Below are positions 1 to 8,781 of a stretch of DNA of 64,000 bases, one piece after another. Source of the stretch: Roseiterribacter gracilis (lineage in GTDB: Bacteria; Pseudomonadota; Alphaproteobacteria; BOG-932; Roseiterribacteraceae); the NCBI GenBank assembly GCA_018332375.1, contig BOPV01000001.1, positions 682,001 through 746,000 of the forward strand. The letters are read 5' to 3'. The notes under the pieces are model-generated. The model made no database searches. It had not been told where the DNA came from and saw only the letters and a program-made list of their open reading frames with translations. How positions within the stretch are numbered: the stretch's first letter is position 1; each line of letters starts with the position of its first letter. Made by a program: the position numbers and the translations under genes.

Positions 1-1
1 C

Positions 2-1069
2 GTTGCAATCGCCACTGTCTGTACCGGCGTCGTGGGCGGCCTCGCGACACTGTTCGCAGCGCGTCTGGTTCTCGGCATCGGCGAGGGACCTGCATTCTCC
101 ACTGCAACTCGCGCGCTTGCCAATTGGATGAGTCCGACACAGCGCGGTTTCGCGCAGGGCATCACGCATTCGGCCGCGCGTCTCGGTAATGCGGTGACGC
201 CGCCTTTGATCGCAGCGATCTCGGTGGCGCTGTCCTGGCGTGACTCGTTCTACATTCTGGGCGGCATCAGCCTGCTGTGGGCGATCGTCTGGTATTTCTA
301 TTTCCGCGACGACCCGCGCACCCATCGTGGCGTGACGCCGGACGAGTTGAAGGATCTTCCGCCCGCAACGGTGGCGGCGACGCGCAAGCGGATTCCGTGG
401 GGACCGTTGCTGCGCCGGATCCTGCCGGTGACGCTCACGGACTTTTGCTATGGTTGGATTCTCTGGCTGTATCTCAACTGGCTGCCGTCGTTCTTCACGC
501 ACGAATACCATCTCGACATCAAGAAGTCGGCCGTGTTCGCCGCCGGCGTCTTCTTTGCCGGCGTGATCGGCGACACGGTCGGCGGCATCGCCAGCGACAT
601 GATCCTCAAACGCACCGGCGACGTCGGGAAAGCGCGGGTGTCGGTGATTGTCGTCGGCTTCCTCGGCTCGTTCGCCTGCATGCTGCCGATTGCGTTTGGT
701 GGCGGTGATCTCGCCGTCGTCGCGCCGTGTCTCGCAGCCGCGTTCTTCTTCAGCGAGCTGATCGTCGGTCCGATCTGGGCGGTGCCGATGGACATCGCAC
801 CCGAATATTCCGGTGCCGCGAGCGGCTTCATGAATTTCGGCTTTGGCATGGCGGGGATCATCTCGCCGGTCGTGTTCGGTGCGCTGATCGACATGTCGGG
901 CAGATGGGATTTGCCGTTCATCCTGTCGCTCGTCTTCCTGCCGCTCGGCGCGGTGCTCGCCTGCACGATGAAACCCGGCAAGCGCTTCATCGCACCCGAC
1001 GTGGGAACGCAATCGGACGGCGGCTATGCGGTCGGCAAAGCGGCGCTTCTTTCAGGAAAGCATTCATGA
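2..1069 (+). CDS. MFS transporter, 5' truncated by window edge
   Basis: This is an inner-membrane secondary transporter of the major facilitator superfamily. The frame is open from the first bases, so the start codon lies outside the window and about 355 residues are visible. Many hydrophobic helices alternate with short charged loops. The motif RLVLGIGEGPAFS is typical of the anion:cation symporter type of MFS, which carries organic acids such as hexuronates, galactonate and sulfonates. The stop codon overlaps the next gene as ATGA, so it is translationally coupled to the acylating aldehyde dehydrogenase. In described sau loci an MFS protein, SauU, occupies the same role. The substrate, probably a small organic or sulfonic acid, is inferred from neighbours only. 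Confidence 0.85.
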   Translation, partial: VAIATVCTGVVGGLATLFAARLVLGIGEGPAFSTATRALANWMSPTQRGFAQGITHSAARLGNAVTPPLIAAISVALSWRDSFYILGGISLLWAIVWYFYFRDDPRTHRGVTPDELKDLPPATVAATRKRIPWGPLLRRILPVTLTDFCYGWILWLYLNWLPSFFTHEYHLDIKKSAVFAAGVFFAGVIGDTVGGIASDMILKRTGDVGKARVSVIVVGFLGSFACMLPIAFGGGDLAVVAPCLAAAFFFSELIVGPIWAVPMDIAPEYSGAASGFMNFGFGMAGIISPVVFGALIDMSGRWDLPFILSLVFLPLGAVLACTMKPGKRFIAPDVGTQSDGGYAVGKAALLSGKHS

Positions 1070-2493
1070 ACCACATACGCGCGCGTACCGACGCGCCGCC
1101 CGCCGCGCACGAGGTCGTGCAGCCTCTGCTACAGCGGGCGCGCGCCGCGCAGGCGCTGTTCGCCGACGCCGACCAGATCCGCACCGACGAAGCGGTGCGG
1201 GCCGTCGCATGGTCGCTCTACAATCCGGCGCACGCGCGCGAACTGGCCGAGCTTGCGGTGGCCGATACCGGGCTCGGCAACGTGCCGGACAAGATCATCA
1301 AGAATCAGCGCAAGACGTTCGGTACGTTGCGCGACCTGTTGCGCGTCAAAACGGTGGGTGAGATTGCGCGCGACGACCGGCGCGGCCTGGTCAAGTTCGC
1401 CAAGCCGATCGGCGTCGTGGGAATCGTCACGCCATCGACCAATCCGGCCGCGACGCCGGTCAACAAAACGATGATGGCCTTGAAAGGGCGCAACGCCGTG
1501 ATCGTTGCGCCGTCGCCGCAAGGCTACAACACGACGGCACGAACGGTCGATGTGATGCGCGCCGAGCTGCGCAAGATCGGTCTTCCCGAAGACCTGGTGC
1601 AGATCCTGCCCGCACCGGTCAGCAAGGAAACCACGCAAGCGCTGATGGAAGCGGCCGATCTGCTGGTCGTGACCGGGTCGCAGGACAATGTCCGGCGCGC
1701 CTATTCCAGCGGTACGCCCGCAATCGGCGTCGGCGCGGGCAACGTCCCGGTGATCATCGACGAGACCGCCGATCTCGCGGCCGCTGCGCGCAAGATCTGC
1801 GCATCGAAGATCTTCGACAACGCGACGTCCTGTTCGTCCGAGAATGCGGTCGTGATTGTCGACAGCGTGTTCGACGCGGCGATCGCCGAACTGCAAAAGG
1901 CGGGTGGGTATCTCGCCAATGACGACGACAAGACCCGGATCGTCAACGAGCTGTGGAAAGACGGCAAGCTCAACCGGCATCTGATCGCACGCGACATGAC
2001 GGTGCTGGCCGACGGCCTCGGCCTGCCGGGCGCCAAGGACTCGAAATTCATTCTGGTCCAGGAGGAGGGCGTCGGCCCGGCTTACAAACTGTCCGGCGAG
2101 AAGCTGTCACTGGTTCTGGCGGTCTATCGCGTGCCTGATTTTCCAGCGGCCGAGCAGAAGGTGCGCGCGATCCTCGATTATCAAGGGCGCGGCCATTCGC
2201 TGGGCCTGCATACGACCGACCTGCAGCGCGCCTACGATCTGGCAGAACGATTTCCGGTCGTGCGCGTACTGGTCAATTTCGCACATACGTTCGGCAATGG
2301 CGGCGGCTTCGACAGCGGACTCGAATTCACGCTGACGATGGGCTGCGGTTCCTGGCAGAAGAACAGCATCTCCGAGAATTTGAACTACCGGCATTTCATC
2401 AACATCACGCACCTCGTCGTGCCGATCGCGGAGGACAAACCCAGCGAAGAGGAATTGTTCGGGCCGCATTGGGATCGGTACGGAAAGGACTGA
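1066..2493 (+). CDS. CoA-acylating aldehyde dehydrogenase, SauS-like
   Basis: It should convert an aldehyde, CoA and NAD(P)+ to acyl-CoA, or the reverse. The 475-residue protein has the aldehyde dehydrogenase fold with the catalytic cysteine at about residue 256 in SCSSENAVV, as in acylating enzymes of the EutE/SauS group. It also has the glycine-rich GVGAGNVP segment and a C-terminal FGNGGGFDSG loop. The start is the ATG inside the ATGA overlap with the upstream transporter. The frame stays open further upstream, but that part is in the shadow of the transporter gene. The ligase genes follow one base after the stop. Sulfoacetaldehyde is the best guess for the substrate from gene context. Acetaldehyde, glycolaldehyde or another short aldehyde cannot be excluded. 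Confidence 0.85.
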   Translation: MNHIRARTDAPPAAHEVVQPLLQRARAAQALFADADQIRTDEAVRAVAWSLYNPAHARELAELAVADTGLGNVPDKIIKNQRKTFGTLRDLLRVKTVGEIARDDRRGLVKFAKPIGVVGIVTPSTNPAATPVNKTMMALKGRNAVIVAPSPQGYNTTARTVDVMRAELRKIGLPEDLVQILPAPVSKETTQALMEAADLLVVTGSQDNVRRAYSSGTPAIGVGAGNVPVIIDETADLAAAARKICASKIFDNATSCSSENAVVIVDSVFDAAIAELQKAGGYLANDDDKTRIVNELWKDGKLNRHLIARDMTVLADGLGLPGAKDSKFILVQEEGVGPAYKLSGEKLSLVLAVYRVPDFPAAEQKVRAILDYQGRGHSLGLHTTDLQRAYDLAERFPVVRVLVNFAHTFGNGGGFDSGLEFTLTMGCGSWQKNSISENLNYRHFINITHLVVPIAEDKPSEEELFGPHWDRYGKD

Positions 2494-2494
2494 C

Positions 2495-3622
2495 ATGGAT
2501 TTTGAAGAATACGCGGCGAAGGAAAACGTGCTGGCGCCGGTCGGAATTCCGATCCCGCGGGGACGGGTCTGTACGACGCCGCAAGAAGCAGCCGCCATCG
2601 TCCAGGAATGCGGTCCGTCGGTTCTGAAAGCGCAGGTGCCGGTCGGCAAGCGCGGCAAAGCCGGCGGCATCAAGCTTGCCAACGACGCTGCTGCCGCAGC
2701 GATCGCGGCGCAGCAGATCCTGGCGCTCGAAATCGGCGGCTACAATGTCGAGCGGTTGCTGGTCGAGCGGCGTGCACCGATCGCGCGCGAGCTGTATGCG
2801 GCGGTGCTGACTGATTTCGCGGCGCGCCGGCCCTTGGTCTTGTTCTCGACCGAAGGCGGCATGGATATCGAAGAAATCGCGGCCGAGCGTCCCGACGCGA
2901 TCCGCCGCGCGCTAGTCGATCCGCGCGCCGGTTTTGACGTTGCGCAGGCGAACGCACTGCTCGACGGGCTCGATCTCGGCGCGGCAGCGCAGCAGGTCGC
3001 CGACATTCTGGTCCGTCTCTATCGCGCCTATCGCGAATGTGAGGCCGAGCTGGTCGAGATCAATCCACTTGCGGTGCTGACGGACGGCAGCGTGGTGGCG
3101 CTCGATTGCAAATTCACGCTCGACGATTCCGCTGCAGCGCGCCAAGCGGTGCTGGCGGCTGCCGCGGCGCAGCCGAAGATGACTGCATTGGAGCGGCGCG
3201 GCGCAGAGCATGGGCTGAAATTCATTCAGCTCGACGGCAATGTCGGGCTGCTTGCCAATGGGGCGGGGCTGACGATGACGACGATGGACGTCATCGATCA
3301 TTTCGGCGGACGCCCAGCCAACTTTCTCGAGATTGGCGGTGAGGCCTATACCAAAGCCGAAGTCGCGCTGGATCTGGTTCTGTCGAATCCCGGCGTCAAA
3401 AGCCTGGTGGTGAATTTCTGCGGCGCCTTCGCGCGAACCGATGTGATGGCCGACGGCGTCGTACGCGCCTGGGAGTCGTTGAAGCCGACTCTCCCCGCGT
3501 TCTTTTCGATCCACGGCACCGGTGCTGCAGAAGCGGTCGCTCTGGTGCGCGAACGCCTCGGCATCGAATGCTACGACCTGATGGAAGATGCGGTGAAAGC
3601 AGCAGTTGAGGCCGCGACATGA
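2495..3622 (+). CDS. ADP-forming acyl-CoA ligase, beta (SucC-like) subunit
   Basis: This is the ATP-grasp subunit of a succinyl-CoA-synthetase-type ligase, 375 residues. An N-terminal ATP-grasp region carries VGKRGKAGGIKLA near residues 50-62 and VEINPLAVL near residue 190. A C-terminal CoA-ligase lobe carries GNVGLLANGAGLTMTTMD near residue 250. It starts one base after the dehydrogenase stop, with GGAAAGGA just upstream, and its stop overlaps the alpha-subunit start as ATGA. It is not the housekeeping sucC by context: it sits between an acylating dehydrogenase and a catabolic regulator, not in a TCA operon. With the next gene it would interconvert acyl-CoA + ADP + Pi and acid + CoA + ATP. 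Confidence 0.85.
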   Translation: MDFEEYAAKENVLAPVGIPIPRGRVCTTPQEAAAIVQECGPSVLKAQVPVGKRGKAGGIKLANDAAAAAIAAQQILALEIGGYNVERLLVERRAPIARELYAAVLTDFAARRPLVLFSTEGGMDIEEIAAERPDAIRRALVDPRAGFDVAQANALLDGLDLGAAAQQVADILVRLYRAYRECEAELVEINPLAVLTDGSVVALDCKFTLDDSAAARQAVLAAAAAQPKMTALERRGAEHGLKFIQLDGNVGLLANGAGLTMTTMDVIDHFGGRPANFLEIGGEAYTKAEVALDLVLSNPGVKSLVVNFCGAFARTDVMADGVVRAWESLKPTLPAFFSIHGTGAAEAVALVRERLGIECYDLMEDAVKAAVEAAT

Positions 3623-4500
3623 TCTATCGCGCGGGACAGACGGTGCTCGTCCAGGGCATCACTGGAAAGCAGGGCACGTTCTGGGCCGAGAAAATGATCG
3701 CGGCCGGCACGAAGCTGGCCGGCGGCGTCAATCCCAAACGCGCCGGCGAGACGCATCTTGGACTGCCCGTGTTCGGTTCGGCGGTCGACGCGGTGCGCCA
3801 GGTACACTGTGACATTGCGGTCATCTTCATTCCGCCGGGCATGGCGCGCGACGCCGTGTTCGATGCGATCGAGGCCGGCATCGGCACGATCGTGGTTTTG
3901 ACCGAGCATATTCCGGCGCGCGACGTGATCGACATTCACGCACGTCTGCGTGACTCGACGAGCCGGATGATCGGGCCCAACACCGCCGGCATCGTCACGC
4001 CGGGCGAGGGCTTCATCGGCATCATGCCGGGCGACAACCCGAACGTCTTTAAGCCCGGTCACGTCGGCGTGATCTCGCGCAGCGGCAGCCTGGGCACGCT
4101 GATCTGCCTCAACCTCACACGGGCGGGGTTGGGTCAATCGGCGTTCATCGGGATCGGCGGCGATCCGATGATCGGCACCACGACGCGCGACGCGCTCGAA
4201 GCGCTCGATCGTGACGAGCGTACGCGGGCGGTTGCGCTGATTGGGGAAATCGGCGGTGCGATGGAAGAACAGGCGGCCGAGTATGCGCGGCGCATGCGCA
4301 AGCCGATCGTTTCCTTCATCGCCGGCCGCTCGTCACCGCCAGGAAAAAAGATGGGCCATGCGGGCGCGATCGTGACCGAGGGTGGCGGCAGCTACGAGTC
4401 GAAGCGGCGGGCGCTTGAGTCGGTCGGCGTGCGCGTGGTCGATACGCCCAACGAACTCGCCACCTATCTCGCGAACCTGCCTGCTGAACAGGCTGCGTAG
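3619..4500 (+). CDS. ADP-forming acyl-CoA ligase, alpha (SucD-like) subunit
   Basis: This is the CoA-binding and phosphohistidine subunit, 293 residues. The N-terminal Rossmann motif is [11 protein letters not shown] (about residues 9-19). SRSGSLGT and the conserved MGHAGAIV follow, placing the phosphorylated His at about residue 247, so the subunit looks active. The start ATG overlaps the beta-subunit stop by four bases, which indicates coupled synthesis of a heteromer. Succinyl-CoA synthetase itself is a close relative. A specialised substrate such as sulfoacetate is inferred from the neighbouring SauS-like dehydrogenase and IclR regulator. Confidence 0.85.
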   Translation: MIYRAGQTVLVQGITGKQGTFWAEKMIAAGTKLAGGVNPKRAGETHLGLPVFGSAVDAVRQVHCDIAVIFIPPGMARDAVFDAIEAGIGTIVVLTEHIPARDVIDIHARLRDSTSRMIGPNTAGIVTPGEGFIGIMPGDNPNVFKPGHVGVISRSGSLGTLICLNLTRAGLGQSAFIGIGGDPMIGTTTRDALEALDRDERTRAVALIGEIGGAMEEQAAEYARRMRKPIVSFIAGRSSPPGKKMGHAGAIVTEGGGSYESKRRALESVGVRVVDTPNELATYLANLPAEQAA

Positions 4501-4509
4501 GCAGTCGAT

Positions 4510-4527
4510 TGAACCGGCGTCGGTTCA
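4510..4527. terminator. Hairpin between convergent ligase and IclR genes
   Basis: A perfect 7-4-7 inverted repeat (TGAACCG, loop GCGT, CGGTTCA) lies just after the SucD-like stop and includes the IclR stop codon. There is no clear U-run, so termination in either direction is only probable. Confidence 0.4.
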
Positions 4528-5322
4528 GGCGCGCATCGTGCGCACCAGGTCGCGCGCGGCGGCCTGCAACAACGGCCGCAATTCGAGCGCGTCTTTGAGC
4601 GACAACTGATCGCTGCGCGCGTGCAGCGCCACCGCACCGAGGACGCGACCGCGCGGCCCGATCACGGGCACGGCCAGCGCAATCAGGCCCGGCATGAACT
4701 CCTCGTCGTCGAGCGCATACCCGCATGCCGCGACGTTGCTCAACATCGTTCTGAGATGTGCACGATCGGTCACGGTGCGTTCGGTCAGGCGCTGGATGTC
4801 CATGGTTTCGATCAAGCGGCTGCGCCGCGCATCGTCGATCGTTGCAAGCAGCAGCTTGCCGCTGGCGGTGCAATAGGTCGGAACCAGCGAGCCTGGCCGC
4901 AACTGCAGCGCCAATGGCCAGCTCGTCTCGACCCGGTCGAGATACAGCACGTCCTGGCCGGACAATGTCGTGAAGTTGCACGTCGCGCCGACGCGCTCGG
5001 ACAGTCGTTCCAGAATGGAGTGGCGGCTGGCGCGGCGCGAACTGTGCTGCTGCGCGTGGCTCGCCACCATTTCCGCCTGCGCGCCGATGGTGAAGTGCCG
5101 CCCATCGGGTTCCCGGGCGAGCCAGCCTTCGCGTTCCAGCCGCACGCAAAGCCGGTGCACTGTCCCGCGCGGCAGTGACAGGTCGCTCGCGATCTCGGCC
5201 ACGGTCACCGGATGGGCCGAAACGGTGATGAAGCGAAGCAGGTCGAGAATGCGGAACACGGGCGCGCGCCGTGAGTCCGCCTCCTGGTTCGCATCGTCGA
5301 GCTGATCGTCGTCACGCTGCAT
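4525..5322 (-). CDS. IclR-family transcriptional regulator (SauR/IseR-like position)
   Basis: It is a DNA-binding regulator of 265 residues. An N-terminal winged helix-turn-helix contains PVTVAEIASDLSLPRGTVHRL and is followed by the IclR effector-binding domain with TASGKLLLA and the typical QLRPGSLVPTYC region. I take the ATG at 5322 because the HTH begins about 25 residues later. The longer open frame upstream runs into the divergent GMC gene and is not conserved-looking. It lies between the acylating dehydrogenase/ligase operon and the GMC/MHS pair, so it probably controls both. Two palindromes in the 108-bp space to the GMC gene are candidate operators. IclR proteins regulate the described sau and ise sulfonate loci. 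Confidence 0.85.
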   Translation of the reverse strand: MQRDDDQLDDANQEADSRRAPVFRILDLLRFITVSAHPVTVAEIASDLSLPRGTVHRLCVRLEREGWLAREPDGRHFTIGAQAEMVASHAQQHSSRRASRHSILERLSERVGATCNFTTLSGQDVLYLDRVETSWPLALQLRPGSLVPTYCTASGKLLLATIDDARRSRLIETMDIQRLTERTVTDRAHLRTMLSNVAACGYALDDEEFMPGLIALAVPVIGPRGRVLGAVALHARSDQLSLKDALELRPLLQAAARDLVRTMRA

Positions 5323-5340
5323 GGCAGCATTTTTCCCTTG

Positions 5341-5355
5341 TCTCAGCAGGTGAGA
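5341..5355. promoter_or_regulatory. Palindrome TCTCA-N5-TGAGA, candidate IclR operator
   Basis: An exact 5-5-5 inverted repeat lies 19 bp upstream of the IclR start, in the divergent intergenic space. Its position fits autoregulation. The assignment to IclR is inference. Confidence 0.35.
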
Positions 5356-5373
5356 TGCATCGTTCCACCGCTG

Positions 5374-5389
5374 ATTGACCCTCGTCAAT
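5374..5389. promoter_or_regulatory. Palindrome ATTGAC-N4-GTCAAT, candidate operator
   Basis: An exact 6-4-6 inverted repeat lies 42 bp upstream of the GMC start. It is close to the size of a 15-16 bp IclR operator and well placed to control the GMC promoter. Confidence 0.4.
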
Positions 5390-5430
5390 TGCGGCATCAA
5401 CGCTGACCAGACAAAGCTGTCGGGAGATTT

Positions 5431-7047
5431 GTGTTGGTCGTCGCGGAAGAGGTCGACTTTATCGTCGTCGGCGCTGGTTCGTCTGGCTGCGTGCTGGCAA
5501 ATCGCCTGACCGAAGACGACGCGACGCAAGTCATGTTGCTCGAAGCGGGCCCGCGCGACCGCAGCTTCTGGATTCATCTTCCGATCGGCTACGGCCGGAC
5601 GATGTGGAACGCGCGGTTGAACTGGAAGTTCTACACCGAGCCCGAGCCGCACATGGAGGGGCGGCGTATTTATTGGCCGCGCGGACGCACGCTGGGCGGA
5701 TCCAGTTCGATCAACGGACTCATCGTCATTCGCGGCCAGCCGGAGGATTACGATCAATGGGCGGCGCTTGGGAACCCAGGTTGGGGCTGGCACGACGTCC
5801 TGCCGTATTTCCGCAAGCTGGAAACCAATACGCGTTTCGCCGACGACCAGTTGCACGGTGCACACGGCCCGCTGCACGTGAGCTCGATTCAAGATCGCGA
5901 CGAGCTGGTCGAAGCGGTGATCGGCAGTGCGGTGGCAGCGGGCGTGCCGCGCAATGAGGATTTCAACGGACCGCGCCAGGAAGGTGTCGGTTATTACCAG
6001 CTAACGACGCGCAACGGTTGGCGCGTGAGCAGTGCGGCGGCGTATCTGCGCGAGGCGCGACGGCGATCCAACCTGGAGATCCGCACCGACGCGCACGCGT
6101 TGCGCATATTGCAAGCCGACGGGCGTGCGCACGGCGTGGAATATATGCGCGACGGTGTGGTGCGTCGCGTCCATGCGCGGCGCGGCGTCATCCTGTCGGC
6201 AGGCGCCATTCAGTCGCCGCAGTTGCTGATGCTGTCTGGCATCGGGCCCGGCGCGGATCTGCGCAAACACGGGATTCCGGTGTGCGTCGACCGGTCGGGC
6301 GTCGGTCGCGGTCTGCAGGACCACCTGCAGGTACGAATGATCTATCGCTGCAACCGGCCGATTACGACCAACGACCGGCTGCGCAGCTTCGGCGGCCGCG
6401 CACGCATGGCGTTGCAGTGGCTGTTGCACCGGTCCGGCCCGTTCGCGATCGGCATCAACCAATGCGGTCTGTTCACGCGCGCGCTGCCTGAATCGAAAAC
6501 GCCCGACATTCAGTTTCATGTCGGCACGCTCAGCGCCGACATGGCGGGCGGGAAGGTGCACGATTTTTCCGGCTTTACGATGTCGGTGTGCCAGTTGCGA
6601 CCGGAAAGCCGCGGGACGATCGAGCTAGCCTCTGCCGACGCGCGCACGCCGCCGCGCATTCGCGCCAACTATCTCGACGCCGAGCTCGATCGACGCTGCA
6701 TCGTTGCAGGCATCAAGTTCGCGCGACGCTTGGCGATGCAGAAGCCGCTGTCCGATTATATTGCGGAAGAGATCCAGCCGCGTCGTGAAGTCGAGATCGA
6801 CGACGATGCCGCAACGCTCGACTTCGCGCGCCAGAGCGGCGTCACGATTTTTCATCCGACTGGAACCTGCCGCATGGGCATCGACGACGACGCAGTCGTC
6901 GATCCGCGGCTGCGTGTGCGCGGCGTCGATGGGCTCTGGGTCGTCGACTGTTCGGTGATGCCAACGATCGTCTCGGGCAACACCAACGTGCCCGCGATCA
7001 TGATTGCAGAAAAAGCGTCCGCAATGATTCAACAGGATGCCCAATAA
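5431..7047 (+). CDS. GMC-family FAD-dependent alcohol/choline dehydrogenase-like oxidoreductase
   Basis: It oxidises an alcohol to an aldehyde with FAD. The protein is 538 residues. The dinucleotide motif VVGAGSSGCVLANRL is at the N-terminus, with WPRGRTLGGSSSINGL near residue 90. The C-terminal active-site His is at about residue 475 in FHPTGTCRMG, with the second catalytic region at GNTNVPAIMIAEKAS. The GTG at 5431 has GGGAG eight bases upstream. It is divergent from the IclR gene and 15 bp from the MHS transporter. Isethionate dehydrogenase IseJ of described ise loci is, as I recall, a GMC/choline-dehydrogenase homologue, so isethionate is a plausible substrate. Choline or other primary alcohols remain alternatives. 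Confidence 0.85.
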   Translation: MLVVAEEVDFIVVGAGSSGCVLANRLTEDDATQVMLLEAGPRDRSFWIHLPIGYGRTMWNARLNWKFYTEPEPHMEGRRIYWPRGRTLGGSSSINGLIVIRGQPEDYDQWAALGNPGWGWHDVLPYFRKLETNTRFADDQLHGAHGPLHVSSIQDRDELVEAVIGSAVAAGVPRNEDFNGPRQEGVGYYQLTTRNGWRVSSAAAYLREARRRSNLEIRTDAHALRILQADGRAHGVEYMRDGVVRRVHARRGVILSAGAIQSPQLLMLSGIGPGADLRKHGIPVCVDRSGVGRGLQDHLQVRMIYRCNRPITTNDRLRSFGGRARMALQWLLHRSGPFAIGINQCGLFTRALPESKTPDIQFHVGTLSADMAGGKVHDFSGFTMSVCQLRPESRGTIELASADARTPPRIRANYLDAELDRRCIVAGIKFARRLAMQKPLSDYIAEEIQPRREVEIDDDAATLDFARQSGVTIFHPTGTCRMGIDDDAVVDPRLRVRGVDGLWVVDCSVMPTIVSGNTNVPAIMIAEKASAMIQQDAQ

Positions 7048-7062
7048 GACTGGGAGGATGAA

Positions 7063-8382
7063 ATGAGCAACCTACCAAAGCAGGACGTTCGGCGGGTTCT
7101 GATTGCCAGCGTCGTCGGCGCAACCATCGAATGGTACGACTTCTTTCTGTACGGCGTCGTCGCCGGCATCGTTCTGAACAAACTGTATTTCCCCAACAGC
7201 GATCCGTTGGTTTCGACACTCCTCGCGTACGCCACTTTCGCGGTCGGCTTTATCGCGCGGCCGCTCGGCGGCGTGGTGTTCGGGCATTTCGGCGACCGGA
7301 TCGGACGCAAGTCGATGCTGGTGATGACGCTGCTGATCATGGGCGTCGCGACCTTGTTGATCGGTCTGCTGCCGACCTACGAACAGATCGGCATTGCGGC
7401 GCCGATCCTGCTGCTCATTCTGCGCGTCGCGCAGGGCATCGGGCTCGGCGGCGAATGGGGTGGGGCGGTGTTGATGGCGTATGAATATGCGCCGCCGGAT
7501 CGTCGCGGCTTTTACGCCAGCCTGCCGCAGATCGGTCTCGCGATCGGCCTGTGTTTAAGCTCGGGCGTCGTCGCGTTGATGTCGTTCCTGCCCGAGGCCG
7601 ATTTCCTCGCCTGGGGTTGGCGCGTCGCATTCGGCGCGAGTTTCCTGCTGGTGCTGGTCGGCCTGTATGTTCGGTTGCGCATCACCGAGACGCCAGAATT
7701 CGCTGCCGTGCAGGCGCACGGCACGCAAGCGAAGATTCCGTTTGTCGACATGCTGCGCCGCTATCCCAAAGCGATCCTGCTGGGCATGGGGGCGCGCTAT
7801 ATCGACGGCGTGTTCTTCAATGTCTTCGCGGTGTTCAGCATCTCGTACCTGGTGAACACGGTGAAGATCACGCGATCCGAAGCGCTGCTGGCAGTCTGCG
7901 TGTCGGCCTTTGTGATGGTGTTCTTCATTCCGATCTTCGGACGCCTGTCGGATAGTTGGGGCCGTCCGAAAACCTACGCCATCGGCTCGTTGCTGTTGGC
8001 GCTGGTTGCGGTTCCGGCCTACTGGCTGATGAGCACGGGTGTGCCCATAGCGATCTGGATCGCACTGATCGTTTCGTTCGGAATTCTGTACGCGATGTGC
8101 TACGGGCCGGAAGCGGCGCTGTTTGCAGATCTGTTCGACGCGCGCGTTCGCTACACCGGCATTTCGTTCGTCTATCAATTCTCCGGCATCTTCGCGAGCG
8201 GCATCACGCCCATCATCGCAACCTGGTTGGTTGCCGAAAATGGGGGCAAGCCATGGCTGCTGGCCGGCTATACGGCGTTCGCGGCGTTGGTCAGCATGGT
8301 TTCTGCGATTGCAATCGGCCGGATGCGCAACGTCGCTGCGGTCGAGCCGAGGTCGATACGCGAAGTGCAGACCATGGCGTGA
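7063..8382 (+). CDS. MHS-type MFS metabolite:proton symporter
   Basis: This inner-membrane uptake carrier of 439 residues has about 12 transmembrane helices. The start VVGATIEWYDFFLYG and the loop FGHFGDRIGRKSMLV (the MFS loop 2-3 motif) are diagnostic of the metabolite:H+ symporter family, which includes ShiA, ProP and KgtP-like carriers. A strong GGGAGG site precedes the ATG. It follows the GMC gene by 15 bp and is probably cotranscribed, so it likely imports the alcohol that the GMC enzyme oxidises. MHS family members carry dicarboxylates, osmolytes and aromatic acids, so the exact substrate is open. Confidence 0.88.
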   Translation: MSNLPKQDVRRVLIASVVGATIEWYDFFLYGVVAGIVLNKLYFPNSDPLVSTLLAYATFAVGFIARPLGGVVFGHFGDRIGRKSMLVMTLLIMGVATLLIGLLPTYEQIGIAAPILLLILRVAQGIGLGGEWGGAVLMAYEYAPPDRRGFYASLPQIGLAIGLCLSSGVVALMSFLPEADFLAWGWRVAFGASFLLVLVGLYVRLRITETPEFAAVQAHGTQAKIPFVDMLRRYPKAILLGMGARYIDGVFFNVFAVFSISYLVNTVKITRSEALLAVCVSAFVMVFFIPIFGRLSDSWGRPKTYAIGSLLLALVAVPAYWLMSTGVPIAIWIALIVSFGILYAMCYGPEAALFADLFDARVRYTGISFVYQFSGIFASGITPIIATWLVAENGGKPWLLAGYTAFAALVSMVSAIAIGRMRNVAAVEPRSIREVQTMA

Positions 8383-8515
8383 CCTGTCCGGCGCGACGTA
8401 GCGATGCGCGTGCAACGCTAGGTCGCGGCCGAGCCGGAGTTGACGGGAGCAGGGGATTCATCCCCACTGCGCCCGTATCGACCGAACTCGGGTCATCTCG
8501 CTGAGGAGAAGCAGC

Positions 8516-8755
8516 ATGTCGAAGGTTGTGTACCGCGTCGTGCAGCACGACGGCGGATGGGCCTATCAACTCGACGGCGTCTTCTCCGAGACGTTTCCGT
8601 CGCACGACGCTGCCCGCCATGCGGCGAAGGTCGCGGCACGCGAACAGCGCATTCCGGGTGACGGCGCCGTGATCTCGTTCGAAGACGCGAACGGCAAATG
8701 GCACGAAGAATCGGTCAGCGGATCGGATCGTCCCGAAACCGAAGTCCGGGGCTGA
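8516..8755 (+). CDS. Small DUF2188-like protein
   Basis: This 79-residue soluble protein has no signal peptide. The pattern VVQHDGGWAYQLDG, then HDAARHAAKVAAREQ, resembles DUF2188, a small domain that reads the full length of such proteins. A strong GAGGAGAA site lies before the ATG. It stands alone between the MHS transporter (same strand, 133 bp gap) and a convergent gene. The gap contains a 5-4-5 hairpin (GGGGA-TTCA-TCCCC, 8452-8465). The function of this family is unknown. Confidence 0.65.
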   Translation: MSKVVYRVVQHDGGWAYQLDGVFSETFPSHDAARHAAKVAAREQRIPGDGAVISFEDANGKWHEESVSGSDRPETEVRG

Positions 8756-8781
8756 ACGGACGCGCCAACCAGATCGGCCAG

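Noticed and set aside
727..1065. Possible longer start for the acylating aldehyde dehydrogenase
   Set aside because: That part overlaps the MFS gene and does not look like an ALDH N-terminus. The ATGA overlap at 1066 is the natural start.
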